Shown here: positions 1-7,499 of the stretch, in pieces
Position numbering within the stretch: position 1 is the first letter of the stretch
How the letters are laid out: each line of letters begins with the position of its first letter
From: DATAEG01 sp051001975
Lineage (GTDB): Bacteria > Actinomycetota > Actinomycetes > Mycobacteriales > Jatrophihabitantaceae
NCBI GenBank assembly: GCA_051001975.1
Contig: JBPCMU010000099.1
Span: 1-30,718 of the forward strand
Direction of reading: 5' to 3'
Length of the DNA: 30,718 nucleotides
Notes under the pieces: model-generated
Seen by the model: only the letters and a program-made list of their open reading frames with translations
What the model was told of the DNA's origin: nothing
Database searches by the model: none
Translations under genes and position numbers: made by a program

Positions 1-284
1 CCGATCAGATCCGCGCCGCCGAGCGCGATTGGCAGCGTCATCTCTTGGATGGCGAAGGTGCGAACGATGCCGACCCCGGCCAGTGCCTCGACGATGGCCG
101 GCTTGATCGCGAACTCGGAGAACGCCGGGCTGTCGGGCTTCACTGGGGCATGTGCGGCGAGTGGTTCGATGTGGTCGGTCGCGTCGGAGATGCCTTCGAC
201 GCTGGCTTCGGCGAGTGCCTCTGCGGGCGTCTCTGCCGGGACCTCGGTGGGCGCGCTGGAATCGTCGACGTGCTGATCTGACAT
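1..284 (-). CDS. DEAD-box RNA helicase, N-terminal part (runs off the window)
   Basis: The visible 94 codons start at an ATG (284-282) and run leftward out of the window. An acidic, Ala/Glu-rich leader of about 50 residues is followed by a helicase Q motif: FSEFAIKPAIVEAL, then IQEMTLPIAL with the conserved Gln, then GGADLIG leading towards the Walker A motif, which lies outside. This is the start of the RecA1 domain of RhlE/CshA-type ATP-dependent RNA helicases, which remodel structured RNA and ribosome intermediates in the cytoplasm. The next gene is a divergently transcribed ferritin-like gene, the arrangement known around mycobacterial rhlE, which supports the call. Because the catalytic motifs are not visible, the exact subfamily is uncertain. 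Confidence 0.85.
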   Translation of the reverse strand, partial: MSDQHVDDSSAPTEVPAETPAEALAEASVEGISDATDHIEPLAAHAPVKPDSPAFSEFAIKPAIVEALAGVGIVRTFAIQEMTLPIALGGADLI

Positions 285-547
285 GTGCGGTTGTCTCTCT
301 TCTACTGCCGTCGCGGGCGCGAGACCGTCCGGGTGACGTCCCGGATCTGCGTGCTCGCCGGCCTGCCGGGTCGTTCCTCGGCGGGATCGTGGCGCACAGC
401 GGTAGTGAGGTCGCGCGCGAATTGTCGTGACGAATCGGGCTGGTCCGGACAGGCCGGGTGTCGATGCGTCGCCGCCAGTCTACCTGTAATGGCTACGGGT
501 AGCCTTCGCAGCGCAGCGACGCCGCCCATCGACGAAGGGGATCCCGC

Positions 548-1198
548 GTGACCGAGGTCGACACCGCCGCCCTGATCGACCTGCTCGGGGTCCTCGCCTA
601 CGGGGAGCTCACCGCATTCGACCGGCTCTCCGAGGACGCCCGGATGGCGCCCAGCCTGGCCGGCCGCGCCGCTCTTGCGCAGATGGCCGCGGTCGAGATG
701 GGCCATTACGGCATGCTGACCGACCGGATCAGCGAGCTGGGCGCCGACCCGTCCGAGGCGATGCTGCCGTTCGTGGCTGCGCTGGACGGTTTCCATGCCA
801 CCACCCAGCCGAGCAATTGGGCAGAGGGTTTGGTCAAGGCCTACATCGGCGACGGGATGGCCGCCGACTTCTACCGGGAGATCGCCGAGTACGTCGACCC
901 GTCCACCCGGGAACTGGTCACTGCGGTGCTGGCTGACGGAGGAAACTCCGCGTTCGCTGTCCGTGAGGTGCGCGCTGTCATCGAAGCCGACCCGACGCAG
1001 GCCGGCCGGCTGTCGCTCTGGGGGCGGCGGCTGGTGGGTGAGGCGATCAGTCAGGCCCAGCACGTCGCCGCCGAACGCGACGCGCTGGCGATGCTGATCG
1101 TTCGCGGTACCGGCAACCTGGCCGGGGTCGGCGCGCTCATCACCCGGATCACCGACAAGCACGGCGAGCGCATGCAGAACCTCGGCCTGCAGGGCTGA
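548..1198 (+). CDS. Ferritin-like (MiaE_2-type) diiron protein
   Basis: This 216-residue protein is predicted to be an all-helical four-helix bundle. Possible metal ligands are E20 (YGELTAFD), the E50-x-x-H53 pair (AAVEMGHYG), a Glu in YREIAEYV, and a late E...H pair in GEAISQAQH. Two ExxH-like pairs are the carboxylate/His pattern of diiron ferritin-like proteins. The family is often named after tRNA hydroxylase MiaE, but actinobacterial members have no proven substrate, so tRNA hydroxylation is only a possibility. The ATG start lies just downstream of a GAAGGGGATCC stretch that can act as a ribosome site. It is divergent from the DEAD-box helicase, with 263 bp between them holding both promoters; I see only a small GGCTA/TAGCC hairpin at 491-504 there. 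Confidence 0.8.
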   Translation: MTEVDTAALIDLLGVLAYGELTAFDRLSEDARMAPSLAGRAALAQMAAVEMGHYGMLTDRISELGADPSEAMLPFVAALDGFHATTQPSNWAEGLVKAYIGDGMAADFYREIAEYVDPSTRELVTAVLADGGNSAFAVREVRAVIEADPTQAGRLSLWGRRLVGEAISQAQHVAAERDALAMLIVRGTGNLAGVGALITRITDKHGERMQNLGLQG

Positions 1199-1204
1199 CA
1201 CCGC

Positions 1205-1636
1205 TCAGTCCTGGCCGAGCTTGCGCAGCGCCTTGACGAAGCCTGGCGTCGCAGTAGGACCGAAAAACTCGTCGTCGGCCGCTTCGACGGCTTTCACCGC
1301 ACGATTTGCCAACGCGACACCCGAGCGGGTGACCCGCAAGGCCCGGGCCCGGGCGTCCTTGGCGTCGACCTCGCGGACCAGCCAGCCACGGGACTCCAGC
1401 GTGCGCACGACCTGGGAGGTCATCTTCACGTCGGTACCGGCCTGGGTGGCCAGTGCCAGCTGGGTGGGCTCCTCGCCACGACTGTTCAGCCACCACGCGC
1501 ACGCCAGCAACACGAACTGGACGTGGGTCAGCCCGAACGGTGCCAATGTCGCGGTCATCGCGCGCTGCCAGCGCAGCGTGGCGTGCCACATCAGGAATCC
1601 AGGGCTGTCGGCCGGCCCGGCGGCGAAGCGGGTCAC
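1205..1636 (-). CDS. MarR-family transcriptional regulator
   Basis: This 143-residue winged-helix protein is the usual MarR length. Residues about 35-100 hold the core: the LTHVQFVLL helix, then QLALATQAGTDVKMTSQVVRTLESRGWLVRE as the recognition-helix region, then a wing with DARARALRVTRSG, the DxRxxxxxLT-like signature of MarR. MarR dimers bind palindromic operators and are usually released by small aromatic ligands or oxidation. The gene starts at GTG (1636), overlapping the stop of the SRPBCC gene by GTGA, so the two are translationally coupled. A perfect 12-bp inverted repeat upstream of the SRPBCC gene (2060-2094) is the likely operator, implying autorepression of the two-gene operon. 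The ligand is unknown. Confidence 0.9.
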   Translation of the reverse strand: MTRFAAGPADSPGFLMWHATLRWQRAMTATLAPFGLTHVQFVLLACAWWLNSRGEEPTQLALATQAGTDVKMTSQVVRTLESRGWLVREVDAKDARARALRVTRSGVALANRAVKAVEAADDEFFGPTATPGFVKALRKLGQD

Positions 1637-2049
1637 CGGCGTGCGGTGGCGATCAGCCCAGCCATCGCTTCGGGGAAGTCGGCGGTGATCTGCGGACCGA
1701 GTACTGGCCCGACCTGATCCGCGGCGGGTCCGTCGATGACCAGCCGGTGGGTGATCCGAGTATCGCCGGCCGGCAGCTCCTCGAGGGTGTGCCGGAAGGT
1801 CAGGCTCAGCCCGTCCAGCACGGTGCGGTCCGCGTAGGCCTCGGGCTCGGTCAGCTCCGTGATCGTCGAGCGGAAAGTGTCCTGTCCGGCCGGTGTCACC
1901 GACAGTTCACTGCCGACCGCGAACGGTCCGTGGATCTCGAACGTGTCGCCACCGGCAGCCGGTGTGCTGCCGGTGTGCACATCGCGCAGTGCCGCCCAGA
2001 TGGCGGCGCGGCCGAGTTCGGTGTCGACGCTGTAGTCATGGCTCCACAT
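1633..2049 (-). CDS. SRPBCC-fold protein, first gene of the MarR operon
   Basis: This 138-residue protein has the START/polyketide cyclase-like SRPBCC pattern: a short first strand with the helix AAIWAALRDV, a run of antiparallel strands (FEIHGPFAVGSELSVTP, DTFRSTITELTEPEAYADRT, LSLTFRHTLEELPAGDTRITHRLVIDGP), and a C-terminal helix DFPEAMAGLIATA. Such folds bind hydrophobic ligands in a deep cavity. The ATG at 2049 has a good ribosome site (AAAGGGAG) a few bases upstream. The gene overlaps the MarR gene by four bases, so the protein may bind or modify the compound that MarR senses; that link is inference. The ligand cannot be read from the sequence. Confidence 0.8.
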   Translation of the reverse strand: MWSHDYSVDTELGRAAIWAALRDVHTGSTPAAGGDTFEIHGPFAVGSELSVTPAGQDTFRSTITELTEPEAYADRTVLDGLSLTFRHTLEELPAGDTRITHRLVIDGPAADQVGPVLGPQITADFPEAMAGLIATARR

Positions 2050-2059
2050 GATTCTCCCT

Positions 2060-2094
2060 TTAGTCTGCACGTAGATGATCTGCGTGCAGACTAA
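2060..2094. promoter_or_regulatory. Palindromic operator, probably bound by the MarR protein
   Basis: A perfect 12-bp inverted repeat, TTAGTCTGCACG (2060-2071) and CGTGCAGACTAA (2083-2094), is separated by 11 bp. It sits between the divergent SRPBCC-MarR operon and the lipoprotein gene, directly next to the SRPBCC ribosome site. Length, symmetry and position fit a MarR-type operator that would block transcription of the operon. Confidence 0.75.
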
Positions 2095-2133
2095 TTCAGG
2101 GCGCGACCCTACGCAAGCACTCCGTGATTCGAC

Positions 2134-2163
2134 TTGCTCCGGATCGGTGCGACGGCGGATACT
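2134..2163 (+). promoter_or_regulatory. Promoter for a leaderless lipoprotein transcript
   Basis: TTGCTC (2134-2139) and GATACT (2158-2163) are separated by 18 bp and resemble -35 and -10 hexamers. The transcription start expected about 7 bases after the -10 falls on the A of the ATG at 2170, which has no ribosome site. This suggests a leaderless mRNA and argues against the TTG at 2134 being a start codon. Confidence 0.5.
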
Positions 2164-2169
2164 TGTCAG

Positions 2170-2715
2170 ATGGCCCGCACGGCCGCACTTGCCGCAGTCG
2201 GAACGCTTGCGATGAGCTGTCTGATTGGCTGCGCGCACCATCGCTACGGCCCGGCGTTCTGCGGATCGATGCCGACCACGCACGGCTTCAGGTATCCGCA
2301 CGTGGCAGCTGTGCTGCAGGCGCCGGCGACCGCGCGGTCCGGTTCCACGGTTCATGTGACGGTGCTGGTGAGAGCGGTCGGCGGAGTGTCGACGAGTGCC
2401 TTCCAGGGTGGCCAACCACCGAACGTCTACATCGTCCAACGTGGCCGGGTCGTCGGCGAGTACGAGGGAGCGATCGGCGGGACCGGGATCGCCGGCGTGG
2501 TCACTTCCGCGGGACTGCCCCTCACGACCAGCGTGGTGTTGACCGGCTGTCCGGCGCGACCGGTAGACCTGGCGGAGCCAGACAGGACACGGGCAAAGCT
2601 CAAGCCGGGGCAGTACCAACTCGTCGGGACCGTGGACACCAGCGCGGTCGACGCTCGACCCGGTCCCTCCGACGGCATCCTGGCGACCGAGCCGGTAGCG
2701 ATCCGGGTCACGTAG
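2170..2715 (+). CDS. Predicted lipoprotein of unknown function
   Basis: The 181-residue product has a lipoprotein signal peptide: basic MAR, a hydrophobic stretch TAALAAVGTLAMSC, and the lipobox LIGC with the lipidated Cys near residue 21. The mature part is beta-rich (GSTVHVTVLVRAVGG, PPNVYIVQRGRVVGEYEG, GQYQLVGTVDT), resembling a small immunoglobulin-like or beta-sandwich domain on the outer face of the membrane. Two further Cys (in AFCGS and LTGCPAR) could form a disulfide. I do not recognise the family. The start at 2170 is chosen because the signal peptide begins there and a promoter lies at the right distance for a leaderless transcript. It converges with the DUF3107 gene 21 bp downstream. 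Confidence 0.7.
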   Translation: MARTAALAAVGTLAMSCLIGCAHHRYGPAFCGSMPTTHGFRYPHVAAVLQAPATARSGSTVHVTVLVRAVGGVSTSAFQGGQPPNVYIVQRGRVVGEYEGAIGGTGIAGVVTSAGLPLTTSVVLTGCPARPVDLAEPDRTRAKLKPGQYQLVGTVDTSAVDARPGPSDGILATEPVAIRVT

Positions 2716-2736
2716 CCGGGCGTTCTGCAGGACGGG

Positions 2737-2961
2737 TCAGTTGGACGAGAATCCGACACGGCGTGCGTCGGCCTGGGCGATCTCGACGTAGGCGACGATG
2801 GCGGCCGGCACAACGACCCGGCGACCGTGGTTGTCGGTCAATGCCAGCAGGGTGCCGTCCTTCAGCGCGGCGGCGACGAGCTCCTGCACCTCGTCCTGGG
2901 TCTGCTCGCTATCGACCACGAGTTCCCGGGGCGTGTGCTGCACGCCGATCCTGACCTCCAC
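2737..2961 (-). CDS. DUF3107 family protein (TB9.4-like)
   Basis: This 74-residue acidic protein begins MEVRIGVQHTPRELVV and continues QTQDEVQELVAAALKDGTLLALTDNHGRRVVVPAAIVAYVEI, a full match to the pattern of DUF3107, a small actinobacterial family that includes the mycobacterial antigen TB9.4. The function is unknown. The GTG start has a clear ribosome site (GGGAGG, six bases upstream). It lies downstream of tetR on the same strand after 122 bp, the same neighbour as in mycobacteria, so it may be read from the tetR transcript or from its own promoter in that gap. The near-universal pairing with this TetR suggests a linked role, but nothing in the sequence defines it. Confidence 0.9.
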   Translation of the reverse strand: MEVRIGVQHTPRELVVDSEQTQDEVQELVAAALKDGTLLALTDNHGRRVVVPAAIVAYVEIAQADARRVGFSSN

Positions 2962-3083
2962 GCGGTGCCTCCCTTATGCCGTTGATGCAATGGTGCCCGC
3001 GGCAACGCGGCCGCGAGCCATCCAACTTCTCGATCGTATTCACTCACACCGGCCGTGGCTGCGACCGGCGTTCTGCTGTCGGC

Positions 3084-3734
3084 TCAATCGTGCGCATCGC
3101 CGGCCGGGCCGGTCAGCGGGAAGTGCGAGATGCCCCGCCACTGCAGTGCCTCCATCAACCGCACTGCCTCGGCCTTCGGCACCGGACGTCCCGAGTCGAT
3201 CCACCACCGGGCGACCATCTCTGACGACCCGGTCAGCGCACGAGCCAGCAGTTCGGCCTGCGTGCGGGGCAGCCCGGTGTCGCCGGCCACCGTCTCGGCC
3301 ACCGCGTCGGTGATCAGCTCATTGATCCGTCCCATCCGGGCCCGCACCGCGGGCTCGTTGGACAGGTCGGACTCGAAGATGAGGCGGAACGCCCCGGCAT
3401 CACCGCGGTCCTCGCCGTCGATGAAGTCGAAGTACGCGGACAGCACGTTGTGCACGCGTGCCTCGTTGTCGTCGGTCGCGGCCAACCCGCCACGAACCGC
3501 GTCCACCAACGCATCGGCGTGCGTGTCCAGGATCGCCAGGTACAGCTCGAGCTTGCTCGGGAAGTGCTGGTAGAGCACCGGCTTGGAGACCCCGGCCCGC
3601 TCGGCGATGTCGTCCATCGCGGCAGCGTGGTAGCCGTTGGCGACGAAGACCTCCTGCGCGGCGGCAAGGAGTTGACGGCGCCGGGCCGGCTTGGGCAGCC
3701 GGGGGGAGCGCGTCGAATCCAGGGTCTCGGCCAT
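3084..3734 (-). CDS. TetR-family transcriptional regulator
   Basis: This 216-residue protein has a classic N-terminal TetR helix-turn-helix at about residues 18-64: RRRQLLAAAQEVFVANGYHAAAMDDIAERAGVSK then PVLYQHFPSKLELY. The C-terminal all-helical ligand/dimer domain ends in MEALQWRGISHFP. Synteny with DUF3107 points to the conserved actinobacterial regulator found next to TB9.4. It lies 47 bp downstream of the LigD-type polymerase gene, so read-through is possible. A short inverted repeat CTACT-GCCG-AGTAG (3746-3759) sits just upstream of the ATG and could be an autoregulatory site, but five-base arms are weak evidence. The inducer and regulon are unknown. Confidence 0.9.
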   Translation of the reverse strand: MAETLDSTRSPRLPKPARRRQLLAAAQEVFVANGYHAAAMDDIAERAGVSKPVLYQHFPSKLELYLAILDTHADALVDAVRGGLAATDDNEARVHNVLSAYFDFIDGEDRGDAGAFRLIFESDLSNEPAVRARMGRINELITDAVAETVAGDTGLPRTQAELLARALTGSSEMVARWWIDSGRPVPKAEAVRLMEALQWRGISHFPLTGPAGDAHD

Positions 3735-3781
3735 CGACGGTCAGCCTACTGCCGAGTAGCCGCAGACCCCACCGTGCAGCG

Positions 3782-4690
3782 TTACGAGGAAAGCGCGGCG
3801 CGGTGCGGGTCGGCAAGCGCGCCTGCGTACAGGTCTCCGTCGACAGCCACCCGGTCCAGCACCTCGGTGCCGGTGAACTGCCGCAGGCCGCCTGCGTCCA
3901 CCTCTGCCCAGCTGAGCGGGGCCGATGCGGTGAACCCGGCCCGGCCGCGCAACGAGTAGGGCGCCACGGTCGTCTTCGCCGGGTTGTTCTGACTCCAGTC
4001 GATGAGCACCTTGCCGGGTCGCGCGGCCTTGGCCATCGATGAGACGACCAGCCCGCCGAGCTGCTGCTCCAGCCGGACGGCCAGCGACTTCGCATACTCC
4101 GAGGTCTTACCGGGCGGGCTCTCCTCGATCGGCGCGGTCAGCTGCATGCCCTTCGAGCCGGACGTCTTGACGACCGCGGTGAGCCCGTCCTCGGCGAGCA
4201 CGTCGCGTAGCGCGAGCGCGACCTCGGCGCATTCCGGCAGGCCGGCCGGAGCGCCCGGATCCAGATCGAACACCAACTCATCCGCGCCGTGCGCGCCGCC
4301 GCGCGGACCGACCCGCCACTGCGGCACGTGCAACTCCAACGCGGCAAGGTTGGCCATCCACACCAGGGTGGCCAGTTCGGTGACGATCACGTAGTCGATC
4401 TCGTCGCGATTCTTCGTCGAGCCGGGCGCCGGCAGGCGGGCGGTGCGCACCCAGGACGGCGCGCCGCGCGGCACGTTCTTCTCGAAGAAGGAGTGGCCCT
4501 CTACTCCGTTCGGGAAGCGGATCATCGTCGCCGGCCGGTCGGCCAAATGCGGCAGCAGCACGTCGCTGATCCGGGTGTAGTAATCGATCACTTCGCCCTT
4601 GGTGGTGCCCGTCTCCGGGTAGAGCACCTTCCCCAGGTTGCTCAGCTTCAACTGCCGGTCCTCGACCTGCACCATCACCGTGTCTGCCAT
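3782..4690 (-). CDS. LigD-type DNA polymerase/primase domain protein (NHEJ)
   Basis: This 302-residue stand-alone archaeo-eukaryotic-primase-type polymerase matches the LigD polymerase domain over its length. Key features are the N-terminal LSNLGKVLYP, the catalytic Asp pair in FDLDPG (D142, D144), the nucleotide-binding SGSKG (about 177-181), and the third catalytic Asp in LIDWSQNN (D231), followed by KTTVAPYSLRGR. These enzymes add ribo- or deoxynucleotides at DNA ends held by Ku during non-homologous end joining. The catalytic residues look intact. It starts at ATG 4690, inside the end of the ligase-like gene (16-bp overlap), so the two are coupled, and Ku is divergent nearby. In full-length LigD the polymerase and ligase are one polypeptide; here they are split, and the ligase part is degenerate. 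Confidence 0.92.
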   Translation of the reverse strand: MADTVMVQVEDRQLKLSNLGKVLYPETGTTKGEVIDYYTRISDVLLPHLADRPATMIRFPNGVEGHSFFEKNVPRGAPSWVRTARLPAPGSTKNRDEIDYVIVTELATLVWMANLAALELHVPQWRVGPRGGAHGADELVFDLDPGAPAGLPECAEVALALRDVLAEDGLTAVVKTSGSKGMQLTAPIEESPPGKTSEYAKSLAVRLEQQLGGLVVSSMAKAARPGKVLIDWSQNNPAKTTVAPYSLRGRAGFTASAPLSWAEVDAGGLRQFTGTEVLDRVAVDGDLYAGALADPHRAALSS

Positions 4691-5256
4691 GGGGTTGGCT
4701 CCTCCTTCACCGGTGGGGCGGGCAGCTTGCAGAACACCCAGTCCGGGCTGGCCGAGCCAGGGCGGTACCGCGAGTCGAGACGCTTGGCGACGACACCGGC
4801 GAGGCCGTGCTCGTGTGCCGCCGCCAGGGTGGCAGCCGCGTCGTCGAAGGCGGGCGGCAGGGTCCAGGACGGATGCGCTTCGGCCAGCCGTTGCAAGGTG
4901 GCCCGGCGCTCGACGAACGGCCGGTCGACGAGGTCGACTCCGTACAGGCGCAGCACGTCCACAAGGAGGAACACCGCGGGCACTTCGCGTCGGTCCGGAT
5001 CCTGCGGGTGGTCAACCGGGTGGCCGTCGGCGCCGATCACTTCACCGTCCAGCACCGCGTCCTCCACCCCATCGGCCTGCACGGCGAACTCCGGGTAGAG
5101 CGCAGTCACGTCCTGGCCGGCCCCGTCCCGGACGATCAACCCGCCGTCGCGGATCTCCAGGGTGGTGCGGGCGCCACCCCAGACGACCTCGAACGCCCAG
5201 CCTGGACCCACCGGCAGATCGCCACTGGTGGCCGTCATGGGCCGCATGCCATTCAT
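4675..5256 (-). CDS. Degenerate ATP-dependent DNA ligase domain (catalytic Lys lost)
   Basis: The 193-residue product aligns by eye with the adenylation domain of LigD/LigC-type ligases: GWAFEVVWGGAR at motif I, AVLDGEVIG at motif III, FLLVDVLRLYGVDL near IIIa, and AGVVAKRLDSRYRPG at motif IV. The motif I lysine that is adenylated (KWDGxR) is V25 and its Asp is G27. Motif IV has Ala where Glu is normal. The stretch between motifs III and IIIa is shortened, and the C-terminal OB-fold domain is absent. Covalent AMP transfer therefore looks impossible. The reading frame is open and coupled to the polymerase gene by a 16-bp overlap, which argues for a retained non-catalytic role such as a scaffold or DNA-binding subunit. 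A decaying gene is the alternative. The start could also be the ATG four or seven codons in. Confidence 0.85.
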   Translation of the reverse strand: MNGMRPMTATSGDLPVGPGWAFEVVWGGARTTLEIRDGGLIVRDGAGQDVTALYPEFAVQADGVEDAVLDGEVIGADGHPVDHPQDPDRREVPAVFLLVDVLRLYGVDLVDRPFVERRATLQRLAEAHPSWTLPPAFDDAAATLAAAHEHGLAGVVAKRLDSRYRPGSASPDWVFCKLPAPPVKEEPTPWQTR

Positions 5257-5390
5257 GATCGCCTGATCGGTTTACTCGCGGACCCCTCGCTCCGCGTCGG
5301 GGCCCACTCGCAACCGATACCTCGCTTCGCTCGGTGCAAGCGCTCCTTCGTCGCGCGCCGGCGATCGCTCTTCGCGCGAGCGCTCATCGC
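5257..5390. repeat. Dispersed repeat, copy A
   Basis: About 134 bp between the ligase-like gene and ku are homologous to 8531-8662. Shared blocks include CTCGCGGACCCCTCGCT, ACCTCGCTTCGCTCGG/CCCTCGCTTCGCTCGG, and CGCTCATCGC at the right end, with a few indels. Both copies lie between genes. It overlaps the presumed promoter of the ligase-like gene. The function is unknown. Confidence 0.8.
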
Positions 5391-5511
5391 TCGATGGCTG
5401 GATCTCGACACGGCTACTAGCCCAATCACAATTCCTCAGAGGTGATCCATAATGATGGCATCACGACACCGGGCCGACACCGACACCCGGACGCCGACGG
5501 AGGGGCAACGC

Positions 5512-6456
5512 ATGCGTTCCATCTGGAAGGGTGCGGTGTCCTTCGGGCTGGTCAACATCCCGGTGAAGATGTACTCCGCCACCGAGGAGAAGGACGTCTC
5601 GTTCCACCAGGTGCGCCGCAGCGATGGATCGCGGATCCGCTACAAGCGGGTGGCCGAGGCGGACGGCGAGGAAGTGGCCTACGGCGACATCGCGAAGGGC
5701 TATCAGCTCGACAGTGGCGAGATCGTCGTGCTGACCGACGAGGACTTCGCCGATCTGCCCCTACCGAGCAAGCAGACCGTCGACGTCCTGCAGTTCGTGC
5801 CGTTCGACCAGGTCGACCCGATCTACTTCGCCCGCAGCTACTACCTCGAGCCTGAGAAGAACGGCACCAAGCCGTACGTGCTGCTGCGCGAGGCACTGGA
5901 GCGCAGTGAGATGGTCGCAGTGGTGAAGGTGGCGATTCGCTCCCGCGAACAGCTGGCCACGCTTCGGGTCCGCGACGGCGTCATCGTCATGGAGACGATG
6001 ATCTGGCCGGACGAGGTACGGGCCGCGGACTTCAACTTCCTCGACGAGGACATCACGCTGCGCCCGCAGGAACTGCAGATGGCTGACTCGTTGGTGTCCA
6101 GCATGGCCGGTGACTTCGATCCCGAAGAGTATTCCGACGACTACCGGGCCGCGCTGCAGGAAGTCATCGAGGCGAAGACGGCCGGCCGCGAGGTCGTCGA
6201 GGCGCCGACCGAGGCCGAAGCAGAGGGTGGCTCGGTGATCGACCTGATGGCCGCTCTGCGGGCGTCGGTGGACGCCGCCAAGAACAAGGGCAGCGGGGAG
6301 AAGTCATCGCCTGCTGCGGCGAAGAAGGCGCCGGCGAAGAAAGCTGCTGCGAAGGCGCCGGCGAAGAAGGCCGCCGCGAAAAAGCAGTCGGCCAAGAAAG
6401 CTGCTGCGAAGAAGCAGCCGGCCAAGAAGGCGGCCGCCGCCCGGCGCTCGGCATGA
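5512..6456 (+). CDS. ku: Ku protein, NHEJ DNA-end-binding
   Basis: This 314-residue bacterial Ku begins MRSIWKGAVSFGLVNIPVKMYSA, the family hallmark, and carries the beta-barrel ring core to about residue 255 (SFHQVRRSDGSRIRYKR, PYVLLREAL, MVAVVKVAIRSRE). Homodimeric Ku encircles double-strand ends and recruits the LigD polymerase and ligase. The C-terminal 45 or so residues are a Lys/Ala/Pro-rich tail of AAKKAPAKK-type repeats, seen in other actinobacterial Ku proteins and thought to aid DNA binding and threading. The ATG at 5512 has a strong ribosome site (GGAGGGG, about six bases upstream), so it is preferred over the upstream in-frame ATG at 5452. It is divergent from the polymerase/ligase-like pair and overlaps the next gene by ATGA. 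Confidence 0.96.
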   Translation: MRSIWKGAVSFGLVNIPVKMYSATEEKDVSFHQVRRSDGSRIRYKRVAEADGEEVAYGDIAKGYQLDSGEIVVLTDEDFADLPLPSKQTVDVLQFVPFDQVDPIYFARSYYLEPEKNGTKPYVLLREALERSEMVAVVKVAIRSREQLATLRVRDGVIVMETMIWPDEVRAADFNFLDEDITLRPQELQMADSLVSSMAGDFDPEEYSDDYRAALQEVIEAKTAGREVVEAPTEAEAEGGSVIDLMAALRASVDAAKNKGSGEKSSPAAAKKAPAKKAAAKAPAKKAAAKKQSAKKAAAKKQPAKKAAAARRSA

Positions 6457-7445
6457 CGGCTCAGTCGCGAGCCGGTCGGCATGGGCGCGACGGCCTCCGG
6501 ATTGCCCAGCTGGCCGACACCGCATTGCCCCAGCTCCCCGCAGACCTGCCCCCGTGGCCCGGGCGGTTGGTCACGGCGAACGGCGCGTCCGTCTTCGTCC
6601 GGACCACACCGAGCACCGGACCCGACGCCGAGCCAGCACTGTTCGTGCACGGGCTGGCAGGCGCGTCGACGAACTGGACCGATCTGGCCGGCTACCTGGC
6701 TCCGCAGCTCGCGGGGGAATCGATCGACCTGCCCGGGTTCGGCCGCTCCGGGCCGGCGCCGGGCGGCAACTACAGCATCCGCAACGCGACCCGGACCGTC
6801 ATCGACTACCTCGACCGGTCCGACCGTGGACCGGTACATCTCGTCGGCAACTCGATGGGCGGCGCGATCAGCATCTCGATCGCGGCGCGGCGACCGGATC
6901 TGGTGCGCACGCTCACGCTGGTCTCGCCCGCGGTGCCCGACCTGCGAGTGAAGCGCGGGACCGCGGAGCCGCTGATGGCGTTGCTGCTGGTGCCCGGTCC
7001 GGTGAGCGGCCTGGTCGAGCGACGAATGGCGACCGTGACTCCTGAACAGCGCGCGAAGGGTTTGCTGCAGGTGTGCTTCGCCGACCCGTCGCGGGTGTCA
7101 CCCCACCGGCTGCAGGAGTCGATCGACGAGGTCGCCGCGCGGGAGACGATGCCGTGGATCCATCAGGCATTCACCCGCTCGCTGCGCGGGCTGGTCCGGC
7201 ACTGGCTGACCGTCGGCCCGAATTCGGTGTGGCGGGAGCTGACCCGGATCACCGTGCCGACCCTGATCGTGTGGGGCGACCAGGACCAGCTCGTCGACGT
7301 CTCGCTGGCACCGCGGGTGGCCCGGGCCGTGCCCGATTCCCGGTTGCTGGTTCTGCCCGGAATCGGGCACACCGCCCAGCTGGAGGACCCGGACACGACC
7401 GCTCGGGCATTTCTCTCCTTGCTGGCCGAGACGGGCGATTCATAA
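6453..7445 (+). CDS. Alpha/beta hydrolase
   Basis: This 330-residue alpha/beta-hydrolase-fold protein shows the oxyanion-hole motif HG at H66 (LFVHGLAGASTNW), the nucleophile elbow GNSMGG with S134, an acidic residue in WGDQDQ (D278), and H306 in LPGIGHTAQLEDP, a complete Ser-Asp-His triad. Residues about 165-255 form the cap. Members include esterases, lipases and C-C bond hydrolases; the substrate cannot be told from the sequence. There is no signal peptide, so it is probably cytoplasmic. It overlaps ku by ATGA, and the DUF3152 gene follows after 54 bp. The coupling to ku is probably a matter of local operon layout rather than shared function. Confidence 0.9.
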   Translation: MTAQSRAGRHGRDGLRIAQLADTALPQLPADLPPWPGRLVTANGASVFVRTTPSTGPDAEPALFVHGLAGASTNWTDLAGYLAPQLAGESIDLPGFGRSGPAPGGNYSIRNATRTVIDYLDRSDRGPVHLVGNSMGGAISISIAARRPDLVRTLTLVSPAVPDLRVKRGTAEPLMALLLVPGPVSGLVERRMATVTPEQRAKGLLQVCFADPSRVSPHRLQESIDEVAARETMPWIHQAFTRSLRGLVRHWLTVGPNSVWRELTRITVPTLIVWGDQDQLVDVSLAPRVARAVPDSRLLVLPGIGHTAQLEDPDTTARAFLSLLAETGDS

Positions 7446-7499
7446 GAGCCTCCCGCGAGGCTGCGGCGCGGGCATCCCGGGTTGTGGGAACCTGGATGC

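Noticed and set aside
285..547. Small gene between the helicase and ferritin-like genes
   Set aside because: Open frames there lack ribosome sites and protein character. The region is best read as a divergent promoter region with one short hairpin.
2134..2169. TTG start for the lipoprotein
   Set aside because: It would put 12 residues before the signal peptide, and TTGCTC serves better as a -35 element.
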